Assembly: GCA_030263595.1 (NCBI GenBank)
Contig: SZPG01000005.1
Location: 35,787 to 99,786, forward strand
Length of the DNA: 64,000 bases
Direction of reading: 5' to 3'
Origin: Chloroflexi bacterium CFX6
GTDB lineage: Bacteria; Chloroflexota; Anaerolineae; Anaerolineales; Villigracilaceae
Shown here: piece after piece, positions 60,009 through 64,000 of the stretch
Position numbering within the stretch: the first letter of the stretch is position 1
How the letters are laid out: the number at the start of each line of letters is the position of its first letter
Made by a program: the position numbers and the translations under genes
The notes under the pieces: model-generated
Seen by the model: only the letters and a program-made list of their open reading frames with translations
The model's database searches: none
Told to the model about the DNA's origin: nothing

Positions 60009-60742
60009 CAGAAACCGATCCTCAGGAACTTCAAGACCATTCCGCCAAAGATGGCAAGGATGACCAGCCAGCGCAGGACGTCCTGCGTTTGCAGGCTGGC
60101 TTCATGCGACGCGCCCGCGCCCAGATATGCGCCGGCGGCAAACAATTCCTCGCCGATCAACGGGTCCTGCGAGGCGGCATAGAAAACGGATTGCGCTGAA
60201 AGGTTGTCGCTCCCCGCGATCAGGTCCGCGTTCGCGCTCTCCGAGGCGTCCGCGAGGAGCGCGGCTTCCGCGCCGAGGTCGCCGATCACCACGTTGGCGG
60301 AGACGTCCTCATCGCGTGCGACGAACATCGTCCCTGCGGCAAAGGCAAAGGGTGTGAGACCGGTCAATCGTCCGGTGGTGAAGCGATATTGATCCTCCGC
60401 CCCCGCGGCGCGATAGCCGGATTGCAGCGTGTCCTGCGAAAGGATCGCCAGCGAAGCGTCCCCGGAGGTTACGACAGGAGGTTTATCGCTCAGGGAGGTG
60501 CGTTCGGCGAGACGGCGCAGCATGGCGAGTCCCGCCAATGCCGAGCCGCCGCGCGCGGTGAACAGGTTGCCGCGCCCGATGGAAATGTGCAGGCGCGTCC
60601 CGCCTTCCACAGCCAGTCCGATGGCGCGGTTCAGTCGTTCATAAGCCTCGATGCGGCGGAACACGCCCGGCGACCTGCGGCGCATGAACGTGAAGAACAA
60701 AAGAAGCAGCGCGGCGACGAGGAAGACGATCAGCGCGGTCAT
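60008..60742 (-). CDS. Membrane-anchored protein of unknown function (possibly DUF6754-like)
   Basis: About 244 residues from ATG 60742, giving a 4-nt overlap with the small upstream gene. An N-terminal helix LIVFLVAALLLLFFTFM and a C-terminal helix VLRWLVILAIFGGMVLKFLR bracket a soluble region. That region includes GTRLHISIGRGNLFTARGGS, TSGDASLAILSQDTLQSGYR and VIGDLGAEAALLADASESAN. I recall a similar protein family of unknown function in Chloroflexota, but cannot confirm the match. It is part of the coupled operon with the zinc-ribbon and MutL-like genes. Confidence 0.7.
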   Translation of the reverse strand: MTALIVFLVAALLLLFFTFMRRRSPGVFRRIEAYERLNRAIGLAVEGGTRLHISIGRGNLFTARGGSALAGLAMLRRLAERTSLSDKPPVVTSGDASLAILSQDTLQSGYRAAGAEDQYRFTTGRLTGLTPFAFAAGTMFVARDEDVSANVVIGDLGAEAALLADASESANADLIAGSDNLSAQSVFYAASQDPLIGEELFAAGAYLGAGASHEASLQTQDVLRWLVILAIFGGMVLKFLRIGF

Positions 60743-60978
60743 TCCGCCGTCTCCCCGCGCAGGTATTGCGCGAACGCCTGCGCTTCCTGTTCGTTTTCGA
60801 GCATGTGAGCGAACGCCTCGATTCCTTTTCCCCTCACGAATGGCTGGCTGACGTACAGCATCTGCGCCCCCAACACGGACAACGGAGAACCCGCCTCCAA
60901 TAACCACGAAGCAAGCCCGTCCAATTTCAAGCGACGCAATGTCTCAGCCCATGTTGACCAGTTTGTGCGCGATGGCAT
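60739..60978 (-). CDS. Small soluble protein at the head of the operon
   Basis: About 79 residues from ATG 60978 (MPSRTNWSTWAETLRRLKLD); a TTG 13 codons upstream is possible. On the minus strand a TATACT lies about 6 nt before the ATG, so this transcript may be leaderless too. The protein is predominantly helical: LDGLASWLLEAGSPLSVLGA and IEAFAHMLENEQEAQAFAQY. The 4-nt overlap with the next gene supports it as a real first cistron. No family recognised; it may be a cytosolic accessory factor. Confidence 0.65.
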   Translation of the reverse strand: MPSRTNWSTWAETLRRLKLDGLASWLLEAGSPLSVLGAQMLYVSQPFVRGKGIEAFAHMLENEQEAQAFAQYLRGETAE

Positions 60979-61095
60979 GTGCGAAGTATAGCATATTTTA
61001 TACATGGCTCGACTCAACCAAAAGGCATGGGGATTTCAATGTCGCTGCGGATGGAGGATGAAATCCCGTCATCGAATTACGCCGAACCAGCATAG

Positions 61096-61101
61096 TATAA
61101 T
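61096..61101 (+). promoter_or_regulatory. -10 box upstream of the cobalamin-binding subunit gene
   Basis: A TATAAT stands about 29 nt before the ATG at 61130. Unlike gmhB, this transcript would have a short leader that carries GGAGG 6 nt before the start. No cobalamin-riboswitch-sized leader is present. Confidence 0.45.
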
Positions 61102-61129
61102 CACGACAGAAATCAATCATGGAGGAACC

Positions 61130-61525
61130 ATGACAGAAAAAAAGATACGCGTTCTCGTCGCCAAACCGGGGCTCGACGGGCACGATCGCGGGGCAAAAGT
61201 CGTTGCGCGCGCATTGCGCGACGCCGGCATGGAGGTCATTTACACGGGTCTGCGGCAGACTCCCGAAATGATCGCCGAAGCCGCGCTCCAGGAGGACGTG
61301 GACGTGGTGGGGCTGTCCATCCTCTCCGGCGCGCACATGGCGCTCGCCCCGCGCATCCTGGAACTGCTCAAGGCGAACGGACAGGAACACGTCAAGGTGT
61401 TCATCGGCGGCATCGTCCCGGATGACGACGCGCCCAAACTCAGGGAGATGGGCATTGCCGGCATTTACGGGCCCGGGGCGTCCACGGAGGAGATCATCCG
61501 GGAGATACGCGAGACGGTGAAGTAG
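61130..61525 (+). CDS. Cobalamin-binding subunit/domain of methylmalonyl-CoA mutase type
   Basis: 131 residues. Starts [20 protein letters not shown]; the motif DGHDRG is the B12-ligating DxHxxG, with the histidine coordinating cobalt. [20 protein letters not shown] and [20 protein letters not shown] complete the B12 Rossmann domain. The length equals the small-domain subunit of two-piece acyl-CoA mutases. The large substrate-binding subunit is not in the window. It probably works with the adjacent MeaB-type GTPase, which protects and reloads such mutases. ATG 61130 is favoured by a GGAGG site; in-frame codons upstream are not supported. Confidence 0.92.
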   Translation: MTEKKIRVLVAKPGLDGHDRGAKVVARALRDAGMEVIYTGLRQTPEMIAEAALQEDVDVVGLSILSGAHMALAPRILELLKANGQEHVKVFIGGIVPDDDAPKLREMGIAGIYGPGASTEEIIREIRETVK

Positions 61526-61557
61526 TGCGTGTTGCGTGCCTTTGAACGGAGATTGCG

Positions 61558-61668
61558 ATGCCCAAACTGACGATTCAACTATTGAAACGGGAGGCGCGAA
61601 AGTTTTCACAGGCGGAGTCCGGTCACAGGGAGAAAAGTCTGTTTGGGGTGACGGACGGCAAGGCATAA
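61558..61668 (+). pseudogene. 36-codon ORF, possible remnant of a type II restriction endonuclease
   Basis: ATG 61558 with a GGAG site runs for 36 codons (MPKLTIQLLKREARKFSQAE ... SLFGVTDGKA) to TAA-TGA at about 61669. The ending SLFGVTDGKA recalls the N-terminal region of some type II restriction endonucleases, which continue ...GTYLEHKF, but I cannot confirm this without a search. It lies in the same reading frame as meaB, immediately before the point where meaB's expected N-terminal helix begins. Confidence 0.35.
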
Positions 61669-61701
61669 TGAAGCCTTGCCCTCTCCCGGCTTCTCACGCA
61701 G

Positions 61702-62712
61702 GTGGAGAACGATTCGCCGCAGGGACGCGACGCGCTGGCAGAACTCTTTCCACATACCGGCAAAGCGCACCTCATCGGCGTGACGGGCGCGCCAGGCACG
61801 GGCAAATCGTCGCTCGTCAATCAACTCACGCTGTATTATCGAAAAGAGACGAACAAAAAAGTCGCCATCATAGCCGTTGACCCGTCCAGCCCGTTCACGG
61901 GAGGCGCGGTGCTGGGCGACCGCGTGCGGATGCGCGATCTCTCCGGCGACGCTGGCGTGTTCATCCGCTCGATGGCAACGCGCGGCTCGGTCGGCGGGCT
62001 GGCGCAGAAAACAGCCGCCTTCGTCCAGGTCTTCGACGCGGCGGGATACGAGATCGTCATCGTCGAAACCGTCGGCGCGGGGCAAAGCGAAGTGGACATC
62101 GCCCGGCTGGCGCACACCACCATCGTCGTCGAAGCGCCGGGTCTTGGCGACGACATCCAGGCGATCAAGGCGGGGATTTTGGAGATCGCGGACGTGCTCG
62201 TCATCAACAAGGCGGATCGTCCCGGCGTGGAGAATACGGAACGTGCGCTTCGTTCCACGCTGGAACTTGCCCATCCGACGAAACGCGTCGTCCACCACCA
62301 CGGGCGAAGGATGAACGTGGATGTCATTCCGAGCCGCGGTCCTGAGCGAAGCGAAGGAGAAGCGAAGGGCTTCGCTCATCGTGCCGGAGATTCTTTGACG
62401 GATGAGAACGACAAAGACGCATGGATCCCCCCCATCATCAAAACCGTCTCCATCGAAGGGACCGGCATCCCGCAACTGGCGGAGGCGATCGCGAAACACG
62501 AGTCGCATTTGCATCAGAGCGGGGATTGGTCCGCTCGAGACCGCGCCAGGCTGAGGTCCGAGTTGGACGCGGTGTTGCAGGAGGAGTTGATGAATCGTTT
62601 CCTGACGGGCGTTCATCGGGAGGAATATGAGAAGGCGCTGGAGAAGGTCATCCGCAGAGACTTGTCGCCATACGAGGCGGCGCGCATTCTGTTGAACGGA
62701 AAGTTGAAATAG
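61702..62712 (+). CDS. meaB: MeaB/ArgK-type GTPase, N-terminally short and carrying a repeat insertion
   Basis: 336 residues from GTG 61702. G-domain motifs: Walker A GVTGAPGTGKSSLVNQLTLY, AIIAVDPSSPFTGGAVLGDR, IVIVETVGAGQSEVDIARLA (Walker B region) and VLVINKADRPG (NKxD). The helix normally preceding the start is encoded just upstream (ALSRLLTQ, in frame) but is cut by TAA-TGA, so the N-terminus lacks roughly 30 residues, and no ribosome site precedes the GTG. Between NVDV and AWIPPIIKTV, about 33 residues (including GPERSEGEAKGFAHRAGD) come from an intergenic-type repeat. Known role: chaperone GTPase of B12-dependent mutases, matching the upstream gene. It may be impaired. Confidence 0.85.
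   Translation: MENDSPQGRDALAELFPHTGKAHLIGVTGAPGTGKSSLVNQLTLYYRKETNKKVAIIAVDPSSPFTGGAVLGDRVRMRDLSGDAGVFIRSMATRGSVGGLAQKTAAFVQVFDAAGYEIVIVETVGAGQSEVDIARLAHTTIVVEAPGLGDDIQAIKAGILEIADVLVINKADRPGVENTERALRSTLELAHPTKRVVHHHGRRMNVDVIPSRGPERSEGEAKGFAHRAGDSLTDENDKDAWIPPIIKTVSIEGTGIPQLAEAIAKHESHLHQSGDWSARDRARLRSELDAVLQEELMNRFLTGVHREEYEKALEKVIRRDLSPYEAARILLNGKLK
62326..62415. repeat. Repeat element inserted in frame inside meaB
   Basis: The segment contains GTCATTCCGAGC, CTGAGCGAAGCGAAGGAG and, reversed, GAGATTCTTT...CGACAA, the same vocabulary as the 7766-7842 intergenic repeat. It keeps the meaB frame open and has no stop codon. Confidence 0.75.
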
Positions 62713-62724
62713 CCGAGGAGAAGC

Positions 62725-63717
62725 ATGGCGCCACACACGCATCATGAAATAAAAATGTATGGAGAGATCAAACTGTACGCCGGTTCCGGCTCGCCCGAAC
62801 TGGCGCAAAAGATCGCAGATTTTCTCAAACAAAAGTTAAGCCCGCGCGAAGTGATCCAGTTTCCCAACGAGAACATCTTCGTCAAATTGAAGAGCAGCGC
62901 GCGCGGACAGGACGTGTACGTGATCCAGACGACCTCCTCGCCCGTGCATTACAACCTGATGGAATTGCTGATCATGATCCAGACCATCCGGCTGGATTCC
63001 GCGGCGCGCATCACGGCGGTCGTCCCGTATCTTTGTTACGGCAGGTCGGATAAAAAGGACCAGCCGCGCGTCCCCATCACCGCCCGCCTCATCGCGGACA
63101 TGATCGAGATCGCCGGCGCGGACCGTTACATGACCTTCGATCCGCACGCCGGGCAGTTGCAGGGATTCTTCTCCATTCCCGGCGACGTGCTGACGGCATC
63201 GCACATGGTCAGCGACCATATCCGGGATAACCTGTTCGGCGCGATGGTAAATCCCGTTGTGGTCGCCACCGACCTGGGCTTCGCCAAAAAGGGACGCAAC
63301 TACGCCACCGACCTGGACGCGCCGATCGCCTTCATCGAAAAGAGGCGCGTGGGCAACGACGCCAAAGCCGAAGCGCTGACCCTCATCGGCGACGTGAAGG
63401 ACCGCGACGTCATCGTGGTGGACGACGAGGTGGATACGGGCGGTTCCGTCGCGCAGGCGGTGGACGTCGTCAAAAAGAACGGCGCGCGCAGCGTGTACCT
63501 GGCGTTCATCCATCCCATCTTTTCGAAGGACGCGGCGGAGAGGCTCGCCGCCCTGCCCATCAAACAGATCATCACCACAGACACCATACCGATCCCTGCG
63601 GAAAAGATGAAACGCCTCGAGGGACGCCTCACCGTCCTCTCCATTGCGCCGATGCTGGGAGAGGTCATCCAGCGCGCGCACGAGGGAAGAAGCGTGGGTG
63701 AGATGTTTGGAGAATGA
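62725..63717 (+). CDS. prs: Ribose-phosphate pyrophosphokinase
   Basis: 330 residues. PRPP synthetase motifs: KLYAGSGSPELAQKIADFLK at the start, QTTSSPVHYNLMELLIMIQT, VPYLCYGRSDKKDQPRVPIT (catalytic loop), MTFDPHAGQLQGFF and the PRPP-binding VIVVDDEVDTGGSVAQAVDV. It makes PRPP from ribose-5-phosphate and ATP for nucleotide synthesis. GAGGAG stands 6 nt before ATG 62725; an internal ATG ten codons later gives a more standard family start. A 36-bp duplication covers the stop codon. Confidence 0.95.
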   Translation: MAPHTHHEIKMYGEIKLYAGSGSPELAQKIADFLKQKLSPREVIQFPNENIFVKLKSSARGQDVYVIQTTSSPVHYNLMELLIMIQTIRLDSAARITAVVPYLCYGRSDKKDQPRVPITARLIADMIEIAGADRYMTFDPHAGQLQGFFSIPGDVLTASHMVSDHIRDNLFGAMVNPVVVATDLGFAKKGRNYATDLDAPIAFIEKRRVGNDAKAEALTLIGDVKDRDVIVVDDEVDTGGSVAQAVDVVKKNGARSVYLAFIHPIFSKDAAERLAALPIKQIITTDTIPIPAEKMKRLEGRLTVLSIAPMLGEVIQRAHEGRSVGEMFGE

Positions 63718-63762
63718 GAACCAGTGAGCGTGGGTGAGATGTTTGGAGAATGAGAACCAGTG
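63691..63762. repeat. 36-bp tandem duplication covering the prs stop codon
   Basis: AGCGTGGGTGAGATGTTTGG and the following 16 bases occur at 63691 and again at 63727. The prs TGA stop (63715-63717) lies in the first copy, so the second copy is a non-coding echo of the gene's end. Confidence 0.85.
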
Positions 63763-63908
63763 ACCAGTGAGCAGTGACCAGTAAGCAGTGAACAGTGAGC
63801 AGTGAGCAGTGTTCATTAACTGGTTACTGACGACCAACGACTAACGACCAACGACTAACGACTACCGACTAACGACCAACGACTAACGACCAACGACTAC
63901 TGACTAAC
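63763..63908. repeat. Heptanucleotide repeat arrays between prs and mutM
   Basis: Two back-to-back arrays of 7-bp units: first AGTGACC/AGTGAGC/AGTGAAC (about 8 units), then CGACTAA/CGACCAA/CGACTAC (about 11 units). The second array runs right up to the mutM ATG. There are no unique spacers. The unit words differ from those at 4395-4506, but the period is the same. Confidence 0.85.
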
Positions 63909-64000
63909 ATGCCCGAACTCCCCGAAGTCGAAACCATTGCCCGTAAACTGGAACCGGAACTGCTCGGCAGGACGATCCAGGAATCCGACCTGCGCTGGTC
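63909..64000 (+). CDS. mutM: Formamidopyrimidine-DNA glycosylase, 5' end only
   Basis: Only 30 codons are visible, starting MPELPEVETIARKLEPELLG. The PELPEVE start is diagnostic: Pro2 (after Met removal) and Glu3 are the catalytic residues of the Fpg/Nei family, which excises oxidised purines such as 8-oxoguanine. Whether it is Fpg or Nei cannot be decided without the C-terminal zinc finger. No ribosome site is visible, because the heptamer array reaches the ATG. Confidence 0.9.
   Translation, partial: MPELPEVETIARKLEPELLGRTIQESDLRW

Noticed and set aside
60979..61129. Cobalamin riboswitch before the B12-binding subunit gene
   Set aside because: Only about 30 nt separate the -10 box from the start codon, too short for a B12 riboswitch, and no B12-box sequence is seen.
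63763..63908. Possible CRISPR or small ORFs in the heptamer tracts
   Set aside because: A 7-bp period with no spacers is a simple tandem repeat; open frames through it are trivial by-products.

Overview
The window looks like a chromosome fragment of a Chloroflexota bacterium, most likely class Anaerolineae. This placement is an inference from several things seen together: moderately high GC, Thr/Pro-rich 'TPTxTPT' linkers next to membrane helices, a MutL-family ASKHA protein inside an operon of otherwise unknown membrane proteins, a stand-alone cobalamin-binding mutase domain next to a MeaB GTPase, no lipid A or LPS genes, and many short hairpin repeats and heptanucleotide arrays between genes. 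No rRNA or other phylogenetic marker is present, so the class is not proven.

Region 1 (1-46.2 kb, almost entirely minus strand) is one very large cell-surface polysaccharide/glycoconjugate locus. Reading in the direction of transcription it begins with a specialised NusG paralogue (46159), then the initiating polyprenyl-phosphate sugar phosphotransferase, a GalE-like epimerase, heptose genes (HddA-like kinase, GmhA isomerase and a divergently placed GmhB phosphatase), an acyltransferase, a DPM1-like glycosyltransferase, a B12-binding radical SAM protein, an O-antigen ligase/polymerase with a TPR tail, two membrane-anchored Asp-box propeller proteins, an asparagine-synthase-like protein and a Wzt/Wzm-type ABC exporter. 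After these come a long run of GT2 and GT4 glycosyltransferases, a NeuD/PglD-type acyltransferase, a WbqC-like protein, a second O-antigen ligase/polymerase, a sugar nucleotidyltransferase, a membrane GT-C enzyme, phosphopentomutase, UDP-GlcNAc 2-epimerase, an FAD oxidoreductase, a sulfotransferase and three alkaline-phosphatase-superfamily proteins. Many genes overlap by 4 nt (ATGA), which suggests long, translationally coupled operons under antitermination control.

Region 2 (46.4-52.8 kb) holds a tRNA-Lys(CTT) gene on the minus strand, then plus-strand genes: a HAD-like protein, a DUF389-like membrane protein with an SH3-like tail, a phosphohexomutase (which would supply sugar-1-phosphates to the polysaccharide locus) and two AT-richer polytopic membrane proteins that may be recently acquired. 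A strong bidirectional hairpin terminator closes the region at 52.8 kb.

Region 3 (52.9-61.0 kb, minus strand) starts with a membrane protein carrying an LPNTG sorting-like C-terminus, then a tightly packed seven-gene operon. That operon encodes a small soluble protein, a membrane-anchored protein of unknown function, two polytopic membrane proteins, a zinc-ribbon protein with twelve spaced Trp motifs, a MutL-family ASKHA ATPase-like protein and a barrel/KOW-like protein. I do not recognise a described function for this set and regard it as the best candidate for an undescribed system.

Region 4 (61.1-64.0 kb, plus strand) holds a cobalamin-binding mutase subunit, a damaged-looking meaB (missing N-terminal helix, possible restriction-endonuclease remnant just upstream, repeat element inserted in frame), prs, a heptanucleotide repeat array and the start of mutM.

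Several families of short palindromic repeats (near 1.6, 5.1, 6.6, 7.8, 10.4, 11.8, 46.3 and 62.3 kb) recur between genes. In four places they supply coding sequence or stop codons.
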